A DNA stretch of 64,000 nt from Opitutaceae bacterium. Its GTDB lineage: Bacteria; Verrucomicrobiota; Verrucomicrobiia; Opitutales; Opitutaceae. The notes beneath the pieces were generated by a model, which saw nothing but the letters and a program-made list of their open reading frames with translations, made no database searches and had not been told where the DNA came from. The first letter of the stretch is position 1; each line of letters opens with the position of its first letter. The translations under genes were made by a program, and so were the position numbers. The stretch is from positions 1 through 64,000 of the forward strand of contig JAQTYQ010000007.1 of NCBI GenBank assembly GCA_028688225.1. Reading direction: 5' to 3'. Below, piece by piece: positions 1-7,843 of this stretch.

Positions 1-2
1 CG

Positions 3-155
3 GTCATCGGCCGGTTTCTCGACGGCATGCCGCGCAAGTGTCCGGTGGCCGAGGGCGACGTGCGGCTGTCGGGCGTGGTGGTGGAGTATGATCCGGCCGC
101 CCGGCGTGCGACGCGGTGCGAACTGCTGACCGTGCGGAAAGCCACCGCGGCCTGA
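3..155 (+). CDS. C-terminal end of an unidentified protein (partial)
   Basis: An open frame runs in from the left edge and ends at TGA 153-155, giving 50 residues that finish in a basic tail (LLTVRKATAA). The frame uses G/C at third positions like the neighbouring genes, while the other two rightward frames give low-quality Arg/Gly-rich peptides. The visible part has no motif I recognise, so no function is assigned. It converges on the leftward lipoprotein gene with about 20 bp between the two stops. Confidence 0.45.
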   Translation, partial: VIGRFLDGMPRKCPVAEGDVRLSGVVVEYDPAARRATRCELLTVRKATAA

Positions 156-176
156 GGCTGCCGGGTCCAGCCCGCC

Positions 177-692
177 TCATTGGCCCGCCCGCACGAGGAC
201 GAACCGGGGCCAGTAGAGGGAACGGGAGCCTTCGGGGGTAAATTGCTCGCCGAACTCCCAGGTGTTCGTGGCGTAAGTGACGACCAAGTCCGCGGCGTCG
301 GGACCGGCCAACTCCGGGTGCGCCTTGGCGGCATAGACCAAAGGCCGCGGGCCGTCCGTCTCGGGGGGACGATACACCTGGACCGGCGCACTCCAGGGGC
401 CGGTGAGGGCCGGGGCCGTGCGCACGCCAATGGTCGAGGCGCCAAATCCGCAGCTGGCGACGTGGATGAACATTTTCGAGCGCGCGTCCCAATGCAGCGA
501 ACACTCGGCACCGGCATCGTCCATGACGAAGACCGGACCGCCGGGACCAAGGTCCGCTTCCGGGTATGCGCGTCCGGGTGGGCCATCCGCCGCCGGTCGT
601 GCGGGCGGGCAGCCGATGGCAGCCAGCGTCACAACGAGCAGCGTGACCCGGGCTTCGAGCATGGCATGAAAGAGCGTTGCCGGTATTTTCAT
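177..692 (-). CDS. Small lipoprotein resembling the end of a DUF4185-type beta-propeller
   Basis: A 171-residue protein starting MKIPATLF. It has a hydrophobic signal segment ending in a lipobox (TLAAIGC, about residues 23-29), so it should be an acylated envelope protein. The mature part contains phrases such as TGPWSAPVQVYRPPE, AKAHPEL and SLYWPRFVLVR. These resemble the last blades of secreted glycan-acting beta-propellers (DUF4185-like), but it is roughly half the usual family length and may be a truncated derivative. An in-frame ATG 12 bases upstream is also possible; a longer frame runs back into accA and is not credible. It lies 41 bp downstream of accA on the same strand and could be cotranscribed. 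Family recall is from phrase similarity only. Confidence 0.6.
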   Translation of the reverse strand: MKIPATLFHAMLEARVTLLVVTLAAIGCPPARPAADGPPGRAYPEADLGPGGPVFVMDDAGAECSLHWDARSKMFIHVASCGFGASTIGVRTAPALTGPWSAPVQVYRPPETDGPRPLVYAAKAHPELAGPDAADLVVTYATNTWEFGEQFTPEGSRSLYWPRFVLVRAGQ

Positions 693-733
693 TCGCTGGC
701 CCATTGCTCCGATGCAGCCGGCCCCGTCGCGCC

Positions 734-1714
734 TCAGTTTTTCACCACGCCGGCTTCTTCGTAAAATCCGATGTGGCGGTAGCGCTCGTAGCGCTGCTTG
801 AGCAGCTCTTCCACCGACAGCGCCTGCAACTCGGCGAGATGTTTCTGCAGGGCGGCCTTGACGGCCGCGATGGCTTGTTCCGGGTCGTTGTGGGCGCCGC
901 CAAGAGGCTCGGGAATGACTTCTTCGACAATTTTGAACTCCGCGAGATTCTGAGCGTTCAAGCGCAGCGCCTCGGCGGCGCGGGTCGCGGCCGCGGCATC
1001 CTTCCAAAGGATCGCCGCGCAGCCCTCGGGGGTAATGACCGAGTAGTAGCTGTTCTCAAGAATGAGCACCCGGTCGGTCACGCCGATGCCCAGCGCGCCG
1101 CCGGAGCCGCCCTCGCCGACGACCACGGCCACGGTGGGAACCCCGAGCAGCGTCATTTCGCGCAGGTTGACGGCGATGGCTTCCGCCACATGGCGCTCCT
1201 CGGCGCCGATCCCGGGATAGGCGCCGGGCGTGTCGATGAAGGAAATGACCGGCAGCCCGAATTTTTCCGCCATTTTCATCAGGCGCAGCGCCTTCCGGTA
1301 ACCCTCGGGCTGGGCCATGCCGAAGTTGCGCGCGATCTTTTCCTTGGTTTCGCGGCCCTTCTGCTGGGCGATGAGCATCACGGACTGTCCGGCAAAAAAC
1401 GCCGGTCCGCCGATGAGCGCCTGGTCCTCGTGAAAATGCCGGTCGCCGTGCAGCTCCTGGAAGTCCTCGCAGAAGGCGTTGATGTAATCGAGAGCATAGG
1501 GCCGCCGGGGATGGCGGGCGATCTGCACCCGCTGCCACGGCGTGAGACCGGAATAAATCTCCTGCTTCGCCGCCTCGATCTTCTTCTCCACGGCGGCAAT
1601 CTCGCTCGACAGGTCGAGATGATTCTCGAGGGACTGCTGGTGCAGCTGTTCGAGATGCCTCTCGAGCTCACGCAACGGTTTTTCGAATTCGAGCGTGTAG
1701 GCGGGTTTTGCCAT
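734..1714 (-). CDS. accA: Acetyl-CoA carboxylase carboxyltransferase subunit alpha
   Basis: AccA forms, with AccD, the carboxyltransferase that moves CO2 from biotin-carboxyl carrier protein to acetyl-CoA, making malonyl-CoA for fatty acid synthesis in the cytoplasm. The 326 residues match the usual length (about 315-330). The N-terminal helical part (LEFEKPLRELERHLEQLHQQ) is followed by typical blocks: ARHPRRPYALDYI, LHGDRHFHEDQALIGG, KGRETKEKIARNFGM, ISFIDTPGAYPGIGAEER and GEGGSGGALGIGV. No key region is missing. No accD lies in the window, as is common when the two subunits are unlinked. The start is the first ATG of the conserved frame. Confidence 0.97.
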   Translation of the reverse strand: MAKPAYTLEFEKPLRELERHLEQLHQQSLENHLDLSSEIAAVEKKIEAAKQEIYSGLTPWQRVQIARHPRRPYALDYINAFCEDFQELHGDRHFHEDQALIGGPAFFAGQSVMLIAQQKGRETKEKIARNFGMAQPEGYRKALRLMKMAEKFGLPVISFIDTPGAYPGIGAEERHVAEAIAVNLREMTLLGVPTVAVVVGEGGSGGALGIGVTDRVLILENSYYSVITPEGCAAILWKDAAAATRAAEALRLNAQNLAEFKIVEEVIPEPLGGAHNDPEQAIAAVKAALQKHLAELQALSVEELLKQRYERYRHIGFYEEAGVVKN

Positions 1715-1948
1715 CCCCCTAGGCTACGGGCAGGGCGGAAGCCGTGTCAACCGGCCCGAAAACACGGGTAGTGGTGCAATTTGTCATTGCGAGGCGCCCC
1801 GTGTTTGGCGGACGCCGAAGCCAGTCCGCCTTCGCTCTTGCGAGCTTCGGCGCGACTGCTGTTGCCGGACGGACCGAGCCGGAGCCTTGGCGATAGGCCA
1901 GCCGGCAGACCGGGCTGCTGGAGGGAAAGCCGCGTCAGTGACCGGAAA

Positions 1949-1977
1949 CGAAAAGGACGGCCGCCCGGGCCGTCCTT
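1949..1977 (-). terminator. Probable terminator of the yceI-like gene
   Basis: A perfect 10-bp stem (AAGGACGGCC at 1953-1962, GGCCGTCCTT at 1968-1977) with a 5-nt loop lies 28 bp beyond the stop of the leftward YceI gene. Read leftward, the stem runs into TTTTCGTTT, a usable U-tract. Confidence 0.7.
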
Positions 1978-2004
1978 GCTGCAAGACGTATGTGACTGGC
2001 GTGA

Positions 2005-2592
2005 TTACTTCTGCAGATCGGCCTCGACCGCAATGGTGACATCGACTTCGTTGCCGACGACATTGCCCAGGATCGCCGGGCCGTTGACACCGAAATCCCT
2101 CCGGTCGAGTTTTGTGCGGGCCTCCCAGCCGGAAACCATGGCGCCCTGCATGCCGGGGCCGAAACCGAGCAGCTTGACCTTCAGGACGACTTCCTTGGTC
2201 ACCTGCTTGATGGTGAGGTCGCCGGTCACGTCAAAAGCGTCGTCCCCGGTTTTTTGCCATGATTTGCTCTTGAAGGTCATGGCGGGGAACGTGGAGGCGT
2301 CGAAAAAGTCGGGCGACTGCAGATGGGCGTCGCGCTTTTCGGCGCGCGTATCCATGCTGGCGACCTCGATGGTGGCCTCGACGGAACTCTTTTCGAGCTC
2401 GTCGCGGTCGACCACGATGGTACCCGTGAATTTCGTGAACGAGCCGGGCACGTTGGTGAAGAGGTGGCGGATCGCAAAACCGACGGAGGAGTGCACCGGA
2501 TCGATTTTATAGGTTTCGACGGCGGCCCGGGCCGGGGCGAGCAGGCCAAGCACCATCGCACCGGACACCAGGAATTGAAGGAAGCGTTTCAT
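2005..2592 (-). CDS. YceI-family periplasmic lipid-binding protein
   Basis: A 195-residue protein with a signal peptide (MKRFLQFLVSGAMVLGLLAP, cleavage near ARA-AVE) and then a full YceI lipocalin-like domain: YKIDPVHSSVGFAIRHLF, FTGTIVVD, ATIEVASMDTRAEKRDAHL, FFDASTFPAMTFKSK, and the closing FGVNGPAILGNVVGNEVDVTI. YceI proteins form a beta-barrel that binds polyisoprenoids or other amphiphiles in the periplasm; the physiological role is often unknown. It stands alone: a terminator follows it, and its leader (CTGGTAATCCCTGCCTTCCAC before ATG, in two parts of the same stretch) has no Shine-Dalgarno motif. The family assignment is firm; the ligand is not predictable. Confidence 0.93.
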   Translation of the reverse strand: MKRFLQFLVSGAMVLGLLAPARAAVETYKIDPVHSSVGFAIRHLFTNVPGSFTKFTGTIVVDRDELEKSSVEATIEVASMDTRAEKRDAHLQSPDFFDASTFPAMTFKSKSWQKTGDDAFDVTGDLTIKQVTKEVVLKVKLLGFGPGMQGAMVSGWEARTKLDRRDFGVNGPAILGNVVGNEVDVTIAVEADLQK

Positions 2593-2754
2593 GTGGAAGG
2601 CAGGGATTACCAGTGATGAATGAGGAATCGAACGTGGCCTGCCTATTTAGCGATTTGCCGCGCAAACGCAAATCGGGGCGCACTCGCTGCTCCCTCAGCG
2701 CGCTTGTGAAAAAAGCAAGCCGGCTACTCCTGTGAAAATGCGGCGGGGTTTTGC

Positions 2755-2812
2755 AGCCTAAGCCGGGCGGGCTTTGCCCGCCAGGCTGCTAAACGCCGGG
2801 CTGCGCCCGTCG
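2755..2812. repeat. Two adjacent GC-rich hairpins (REP-like)
   Basis: In the 389-bp gap between yceI and queA, a hairpin with stem GGCGGGC/GCCCGCC and loop TTT (about 2763-2781) is followed about 20 bp later by GGGC/GCCC around TGC. The pair resembles the REP doublets elsewhere in the window but has no GTAG head. The rest of the gap holds no convincing gene; a 60-codon leftward frame at 2758-2940 has no recognisable feature. Confidence 0.45.
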
Positions 2813-2921
2813 AAACGGATCGCGGTGCCGATTGAACAGTGGCCGGAGTCCGACGTCGAACCGGCATGCCCGTCCGCGCTTCCAGCGGAGAATGGGAAGA
2901 TAACTTCTCCTTTTAGGCAGC

Positions 2922-2983
2922 CCCAAATGGCTCCTGCCATTTTGGATTAGGACCCTGGAGGACCCAAAGTCCGTCAGGGTCCT
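2922..2983 (-). terminator. Tandem hairpins at the end of queA
   Basis: Directly at the queA stop, AGGACCCTG (2949-2957) pairs with CAGGGTCCT (2975-2983). An inner GGAC/GTCC pair makes one long, nearly continuous stem. Just beyond it is a second hairpin, CCAAATGGC with GCCATTTTGG, loop TCCT (2922-2945). Neither is followed by a clear T-run leftward, so they may act as processing or 3'-end stabilising structures rather than a classic terminator. Confidence 0.55.
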
Positions 2984-4058
2984 AGAGAACCAGCATGGCG
3001 TCGCCATAGCTGAAGAACCGGTATTCGCGGGCGACAGCCTCGGCGTAGATCTCCTTGATCCAGGCGATGCCGTCGGTCGAACCGGGCGCGAGGAAGGCGG
3101 CGACGAGGCAGAGCAGGGTGGAACGCGGCTGGTGGAAATTCGTGATCAGGGCGTCGATGCCCCGGAAGACGCGGGGCGGATAAATGAAAAGATCCGTCTC
3201 CGCCACGTGCGGCCCGGCCAGCGGCTCACGGTGGCGGGTGAGGAAATCCTCGATCGACCGCACCGTGGTCGTGCCCACGGCGATCCGGCGCCCGCCGCCG
3301 GCCGCAAAAAGCAGGCGCTGGGTCTCCACCGGCAGCTCGCAGGTTTCGCGGTGAATGACATGCTGCTCGATGGTGGCGGTGGCGATGGGGCGGAAGGTGC
3401 CGAGCCCGACGTGGAGGGTTCCGTCGGCAAACCGCACGCCGCCGGCGGCGAGACGCGCGAGCAGCTCCGGCGTGAAATGCAGGCCGGCGGTGGGCGCGGC
3501 CACCGCCACCTGGCGCGCACGATCGGCGTAGACCGTCTGATAGCGCTCAAGGTCGAGGCGGCGCTCGTCGGCGGTGTGGTGGCGGTGGATATAGGGCGGC
3601 AGCGGCACCTCGCCAAGCCGGTTGGCAACCGCCGCGATGGATTCATTGCCGGACGTGGCAAAGGCCACGCGGGCGACGCCATCGCTCTCCTTGGCGAGCA
3701 CCGTGGCGGTGAACGCGTCGGCGCGGGCAAAGGTGGCGCCGGCGGGAAGCCGGCGGCCCGGCCGGAGCAGGCACCACCATTCGCCGGGGGCGGCGGCGGG
3801 GCGCAGGAGCAGGCATTCGACGGATCCGCCGGCCGGCCGTTGCGCCGACAGGCGCGCCGGCAGCACAGCCGCGTTGTTGCGGAAAAGCGTGTCGCCGGGG
3901 CGCAGCAGCTCCGCCAGATCGGTGAAAACGTGGTGCGCCACCGTGTGCGCGCGGCGGTCGACGACGAGGAGGCGTGATTCGTCGCGACGCGCCACCGGCG
4001 TTTGCGCAATCAGGCGTTCGGGCAGGGCGTAGTCGAAAAGATCGGTTCGGAGGCTCAC
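2982..4058 (-). CDS. queA: S-adenosylmethionine:tRNA ribosyltransferase-isomerase
   Basis: QueA moves the ribosyl group of SAM onto preQ1 in tRNA to form epoxyqueuosine, the penultimate step of queuosine synthesis. The 358 residues match the family (E. coli 356). Diagnostic blocks are FDYALPERLIAQTP, DTLFRNNAAVLPARL, LPPYIHR, QTVYADRARQVAVAAPTAGLHFT, VRFADGTLHVGLGTFRPI and FHQPRSTLLCLVAAF. I chose the GTG at 4058 (VSLRTDLFDYALPE) because it aligns with known N-termini; the frame stays open to 4208, but that would run through the tRNA gene. No other queuosine gene is in view. Confidence 0.94.
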   Translation of the reverse strand: MSLRTDLFDYALPERLIAQTPVARRDESRLLVVDRRAHTVAHHVFTDLAELLRPGDTLFRNNAAVLPARLSAQRPAGGSVECLLLRPAAAPGEWWCLLRPGRRLPAGATFARADAFTATVLAKESDGVARVAFATSGNESIAAVANRLGEVPLPPYIHRHHTADERRLDLERYQTVYADRARQVAVAAPTAGLHFTPELLARLAAGGVRFADGTLHVGLGTFRPIATATIEQHVIHRETCELPVETQRLLFAAGGGRRIAVGTTTVRSIEDFLTRHREPLAGPHVAETDLFIYPPRVFRGIDALITNFHQPRSTLLCLVAAFLAPGSTDGIAWIKEIYAEAVAREYRFFSYGDAMLVL

Positions 4059-4195
4059 GGTGCGCAAAGGCGAGAAGACATCTTGGGGATAAAGGGCGGG
4101 CCTGCCAGCCGCAGCCTCGTTGCTGCCGGGGGAAAGCCCTCCTTCGCACAAGCTACGGAGGGCAGCCTTCGCCTCCGCTGCGCTGCAGCGAAGGC

Positions 4196-4272
4196 TGGAG
4201 CCGAGCACTGGATTCGAACCAGCGACCTGCTGTTTACGAAACAGCCGCTCTAACCAACTGAGCTAGCTCGGC
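4196..4272 (-). tRNA. tRNA-Thr (anticodon CGT), CCA encoded
   Basis: The leftward strand folds into a complete cloverleaf. The acceptor stem is GCCGAGC/GCTCGGC, the anticodon stem GCTGT/ACAGC encloses loop TTCGTAA (anticodon CGT, threonine ACG codons), and the T arm is GCTGG-TTCGAAT-CCAGT. The discriminator T is followed by genome-encoded CCA. The gene lies between queA and the sugar operon on the same strand. I saw no duplicated tRNA 3' end nearby that would mark an integration site. Confidence 0.97.
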
Positions 4273-4354
4273 CCGAAAGCGGGGAGGGATTTCGCGGTTT
4301 TGCCCCGTGCGAGGCAAGCTTTTTAGCGCATCCGCCGGTGTCGCGTCCGCCGGC

Positions 4355-4717
4355 TCAAGGGTTGAAATAGACCTGTTCCATGGCCGCCCAGGATTTTTCG
4401 CCCGGGAGCGGGAGCTGCATGGGATCGCAGAGCTTCAGCCACTCGACATGGCGCGGATGCGCGGCGAGTTTCGCCATGTCGCCGGCGTAATCGGCGCCTG
4501 CGTATTCGTAGTAGGCGAACTCGTAGAACTTCCCGTCGGGCAGCCGGTGCAGGAAAATGTTGAAGTTGCGGATGTTCGCGGCGCTGAGCAGATCGCGCAC
4601 GCCGGGGCCGGCGTGCACGCGCTTGTAGTCCTCGACCCGGTCGGCCCGGAGGCCGATGACCATGCCGAACCGGCGGACCGCGGGGACGGATTCAGGTGAT
4701 TTCGGGGTGGATGCCAT
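4355..4717 (-). CDS. L-rhamnose/L-fucose mutarotase family protein
   Basis: A 120-residue RhaM-family (COG3254) protein: RFGMVIGLRADRVEDYKRVH, then NIRNFNIFLHRLPDGKFYEFAYYEY, then HPRHVEWLKLCDPMQ. Members interconvert the alpha and beta anomers of 6-deoxy sugars and have a dimeric ferredoxin-like fold in the cytoplasm; the His in KRVHAG corresponds to a family active-site position. It is the last gene of a four-gene leftward operon, and its chosen start overlaps the preceding amidohydrolase gene by 26 bp. A start a few codons later is possible, since the first 14 residues are not conserved. The neighbours point to L-fucose or L-rhamnose; the exact sugar is an inference. Confidence 0.88.
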   Translation of the reverse strand: MASTPKSPESVPAVRRFGMVIGLRADRVEDYKRVHAGPGVRDLLSAANIRNFNIFLHRLPDGKFYEFAYYEYAGADYAGDMAKLAAHPRHVEWLKLCDPMQLPLPGEKSWAAMEQVYFNP

Positions 4718-5540
4718 AAAACTTTGCGCAGGTGCCGCCGAGCACGGCGTCGCGCTCGCCCGGGCTGAGTTTGGCGGCCCAGTCGATCACGACGCGCATC
4801 GTCCGCCCGTAATCCGCGGCGCAGGTGCAGACGGGCCAGTCGGAGCCGATCATGAGGCGGTGGGGCCCGAAAAGCTCGAGCGCAAGGTCGAGGTAGGGCA
4901 CGAGGTCGGCGGGGGTCCAGGCGGCCCAGTCGGCCTCTGTGACCAGGCCGGAGAGCTTGCAGGTGACGTTGGGCCGGCGGGCGAGTTCGGCGAGGTCTTC
5001 GCGCCACGGCGAGAAGCGGCGCGCCGCGATGAGCGGCTTGGCGAGGTGATCGACCACGAACGGCTGGTCGGGCAGCCCGTCCACCAGGGCGGTCGCCGGA
5101 CGCAGGTGCGGCGGCCGCACCAGCAGGTCGTAGGTCAGGCCGTATGGCCGCAGCCGGCCCACGCCGCGGCGGTGCGCCGGCGAGCTGGCGAAATCGACGT
5201 CGGGCTGGTCGTGGATGAGGAGGCGCAGCCCGCGGAGCAGCGGGTTGGCGCTGTAGCGGGGGAGGTCGCGCTCGATGTCCGGCCGGGTGAGGTCGAGCCA
5301 GCCGACAACGCCCTTGATGAACGGATGCCGCGCCGCGAGGCCGAGCAGGTAGTCGGTCTCCGCCGTCAGTTCCCGCGCCTGCACGGCGATCGTGCCGTCG
5401 AAGCCGATCTGTTGCAGCAGCGGCGCGAGCTGCGGCGGCTCGAAATCGCGGCGGAGCACCGCGTGCTTCGCCGTCATCCACCCGTAGTCGGCCGCGTGGG
5501 CCGTGTAGTTCCAGAAGTGCTGGTGGGCGTCGAGACGCAT
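4692..5540 (-). CDS. Amidohydrolase-family aldonolactonase (L-fucono-/rhamnono-lactonase type)
   Basis: A 282-residue COG3618 (amidohydrolase 2) protein. The N-terminal metal-ligand motif is in MRLDAHQHFWNY. The conserved FDGTIAVQA, VVGWLDLT, FVVDHLAKPLI, NVTCKLSGLVTEADW and IGSDWPVC blocks follow, including the catalytic-type Asp of SDWP. Enzymes of this group open L-fucono-1,4-lactone or L-rhamnono-1,4-lactone to the aldonate after the sugar is oxidised by a dehydrogenase. The start ATG shares one base with the stop of the upstream aldo/keto reductase gene (TGATG), so the two are translationally coupled. A longer upstream frame was not used because the family begins at MRLDAHQHFW. The specific lactone is inferred from context. 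Confidence 0.9.
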   Translation of the reverse strand: MRLDAHQHFWNYTAHAADYGWMTAKHAVLRRDFEPPQLAPLLQQIGFDGTIAVQARELTAETDYLLGLAARHPFIKGVVGWLDLTRPDIERDLPRYSANPLLRGLRLLIHDQPDVDFASSPAHRRGVGRLRPYGLTYDLLVRPPHLRPATALVDGLPDQPFVVDHLAKPLIAARRFSPWREDLAELARRPNVTCKLSGLVTEADWAAWTPADLVPYLDLALELFGPHRLMIGSDWPVCTCAADYGRTMRVVIDWAAKLSPGERDAVLGGTCAKFYGIHPEIT

Positions 5541-6475
5541 CAGAACCAGTCGCGGTTGGCCAGAGGGGCGAGCAGCGCCTGCACGGCCTGGACAAGGGCC
5601 GGATCGCAGGGCTCGGCGGCCCAGGCGACGTTGCGGCGGACGGAGTCGGGATTCGAGCTGCTGAACAGCGTTGTGGGTATCTCCGGGTGCTGGCTGGAGA
5701 ACTGCATCGCCAGCCGGGCGATCGTGGTGCCCCGGCTCGTGCAATACGCGGCGGCCCGCTGGAACACGGCGCGTTGGGCGGGCGTGGCGGGATGCCAGTC
5801 GGCCGGGCCGCGGTCTGTGAGCAGGCCCATGCCGAAGGGCGAGGCGTTGATCAGCCCGATGCCCCTGGCGCGCGCGAGGGGCAGCAGCTCCAGCAGGCGC
5901 GTGTCATGGAGGCAGTAGTGATTGTGGATGAGCGCGGCGTCGATGGGCAGGGTCTGGAAGATGCGGTGCCAGAGGTCCATCGGGTAGATGCCGAAGCTCA
6001 CAGCGCCGATGCGGCCCTCGCGCTTCAGTTCCGCGACCGCCGCGAAGCCCTCGGTCAGCGCCCACTCGGCGTGCCGGCGCTCCTGATACTCGATGTCGTG
6101 GATGTGGATGATGTCGAAGTAATCGGTGCCGAGCCGGGCGGCGCTCTCGCCGATCGAACGGTGGATGCAGGCGCGGGAGTAATCGAGCGTATCGTCGCCG
6201 TATTTCTCCGGGTTCGTGTATTTGCCGACCTTCGTCGACAGGTAATAGCGGTCGCGCGGGATGCCCTTCAGCGCCTTGCCCAGCACCGTCTCCGAGCGCG
6301 TGCCGCCATAGGCGGGCGCGACGTCGAAGTAGTTGATGCCGAGGTCGAGCGCGGTGTGCACCGCCCGGATGGCCTCGGCCTCGTCCACGGCGTGAAACAC
6401 CGCGCCCAGCGAGGAGGCGCCGAAGCTGAGGCTCGAGACCTTCAGGCCGGTCCGGCCGAGAGGACGGTAGTTCAT
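5540..6475 (-). CDS. Aldo/keto reductase (aldose 1-dehydrogenase type)
   Basis: A 311-residue AKR beginning MNYRPLGRTGLKVSSLSFG. The catalytic tetrad is visible: Asp and Tyr in NYFDVAPAYGG, Lys in YYLSTKVGKY and His in DIIHIHDIEYQ. A C-terminal NADP-binding region (RNVAWAAEPCDPALV) follows. The closest remembered relatives are D-threo-aldose 1-dehydrogenases and L-fucose dehydrogenases, which oxidise the sugar to a lactone. That is exactly the substrate expected for the lactonase encoded immediately downstream. The gene overlaps the upstream zinc dehydrogenase by 4 bp (ATGA) and the downstream lactonase by 1 bp. The sugar is inferred, not seen. Confidence 0.9.
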   Translation of the reverse strand: MNYRPLGRTGLKVSSLSFGASSLGAVFHAVDEAEAIRAVHTALDLGINYFDVAPAYGGTRSETVLGKALKGIPRDRYYLSTKVGKYTNPEKYGDDTLDYSRACIHRSIGESAARLGTDYFDIIHIHDIEYQERRHAEWALTEGFAAVAELKREGRIGAVSFGIYPMDLWHRIFQTLPIDAALIHNHYCLHDTRLLELLPLARARGIGLINASPFGMGLLTDRGPADWHPATPAQRAVFQRAAAYCTSRGTTIARLAMQFSSQHPEIPTTLFSSSNPDSVRRNVAWAAEPCDPALVQAVQALLAPLANRDWF

Positions 6476-7506
6476 GATTCGATCTGCACCTTGATGACGT
6501 TGTCCTTGCTCGCGGCCCTGGCCATGGCCTGCAGCGTTTCCTCGAACGGAAAGGTCTGCGAGATGAGCGGCGCGACGTTGATGCGGCGGCTGGCCACGAA
6601 CTGCAGGGCCATCGGGAACACGTGGGCGAAGCGGAAGGAGCCGAGGACGTTGAGTTCCTTGGTCATGATCAGGTTAGCGGGGAGCGGCACCTCAGGCGGC
6701 AGCGTGCCGACCTGCACGATGGTGCCGCCGCGGCGCGCGACATGGAGCGCCTGGGCCAGCGCCGGGGCCGAGCCCGCGGCCTCGAAGACGCAATCGAAGC
6801 CGCTGTCGGTGAGGTCGAGGGCCTTCTGTCCGGAGGCGGGATCGGCCGGGTCGATGACGGCGTCGGCGCCCATTTCGGCCGCAAAACGCCGCGGAAACGC
6901 GACGGGATCGCTGAGGGCGACACAGCCGGCGCCGAGCGCCCGGACGGCGAGCGCGACGAGCTGGCCGATGGCCCCGCCGCCCGTCACGAGGACGGACCGG
7001 CCGGCGACCGGGCCGGCGCGCAGGGCGGCGTGCAGCGCTACGGAGAGAGGCTCGAGCATCGCGGCCTCGCCCCAGTCCATGCCCGCGGGCATCTCGTGAC
7101 AATTGCGCGCCGGCACGGCGACAAACTCCGCAAACCCGCCGTCGAGGTGGGGATCGCAACTGGCCGAGCCGAAATAGCGCATGTTTTCGCACAGGTTGTA
7201 GCGCCCGCTGCGGCAGTGACGGCAGGCGCCGCACGGCTGCGACGGATCGATCGCCACCCGCATGCCGACCTCCAGGCCGGTCACGCCCACGCCTGCTTCG
7301 ACGACTTCGCCGGCAAACTCATGGCCAAGCACGAAAGGGCGTTTGGGCACAAAATTACCGACGCGGCCGTGGCGGAAATAGTGCACGTCGGAGCCGCAGA
7401 TGCCGGTGCGACGAACCCGCACCAACACCTGGCCGGGCTGGGGGCGGGGGCGGGCAAGATCCTCGCGGCGGAGGTTCTCCTTGCCGTGCAATACGAAGGC
7501 GCGCAT
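6472..7506 (-). CDS. Zinc-dependent alcohol dehydrogenase, L-idonate 5-dehydrogenase-like
   Basis: A 344-residue medium-chain dehydrogenase. Catalytic zinc ligands are in GICGSDVHYFRHG and VLGHEFAGEV. The structural zinc lobe has four cysteines (QPCGACRHCRSGRYNLC). The Rossmann motif VTGGGAIGQLVALAVRALG binds NAD(P). The opening MRAFVLHGKENLRREDL and the overall pattern match L-idonate 5-dehydrogenase and relatives that act on acyclic sugar acids or polyols. As first gene of the operon it could oxidise a keto-deoxy acid later in the same deoxysugar pathway. The aldonate dehydratase and aldolase expected between those steps are absent from the window. Confidence 0.9.
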   Translation of the reverse strand: MRAFVLHGKENLRREDLARPRPQPGQVLVRVRRTGICGSDVHYFRHGRVGNFVPKRPFVLGHEFAGEVVEAGVGVTGLEVGMRVAIDPSQPCGACRHCRSGRYNLCENMRYFGSASCDPHLDGGFAEFVAVPARNCHEMPAGMDWGEAAMLEPLSVALHAALRAGPVAGRSVLVTGGGAIGQLVALAVRALGAGCVALSDPVAFPRRFAAEMGADAVIDPADPASGQKALDLTDSGFDCVFEAAGSAPALAQALHVARRGGTIVQVGTLPPEVPLPANLIMTKELNVLGSFRFAHVFPMALQFVASRRINVAPLISQTFPFEETLQAMARAASKDNVIKVQIES

Positions 7507-7645
7507 GGGCTTGGAAAGCTGGGGGTGGTCAGTTCAGGCAGCCTGACGGTGCAGCAGCCTGCGCGGTGATCATCCGGATGCAGTTGCGGGAGGTCAAGCG
7601 CCAGGCCGCGCCGAAGCGCGCGGGACTCAATTCCTTGCGTTGGAT

Positions 7646-7719
7646 CGGCTCCATGGAGGAGCCGCCGGTGTGACACCGGTGCGACCTCTGCGGGAGACGG
7701 TGGGACACAGGTGTGACAC
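7646..7719. promoter_or_regulatory. Cluster of palindromes between the sugar operon and dnaK
   Basis: The 337-bp divergent gap 7507-7843 contains a perfect 7-bp hairpin CGGCTCC/GGAGCCG (7646-7664), immediately followed by the palindrome CCGGTGT-G-ACACCGG (7665-7679). The decamer GGTGTGACAC recurs at 7667 and 7710, with a variant GGTGGGACAC at 7700. Repeated, symmetric sites here suggest operators for one or both divergent units. No CIRCE element and no convincing heat-shock promoter were seen. Confidence 0.45.
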
Positions 7720-7843
7720 GGTGGCGTGAAAACCAGGCCGCAAGCCTGTTACATCGTTAGGTTGGAATATTTTTAGGCTTTCTTGATGAAAGAGATGCAA
7801 TAGAGCGAAGGACCAAGGCACAGGCACTGCTTAGAATAACGGC

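Noticed and set aside
2758..2940. 60-codon leftward frame between yceI and queA
   Set aside because: Lies in hairpin-rich intergenic DNA; no start signal and no conserved features.
4196..4272. tRNA-Thr as an integration site for a genomic island
   Set aside because: No integrase gene nearby and no second copy of the tRNA 3' end was seen; flanking genes are housekeeping or metabolic.
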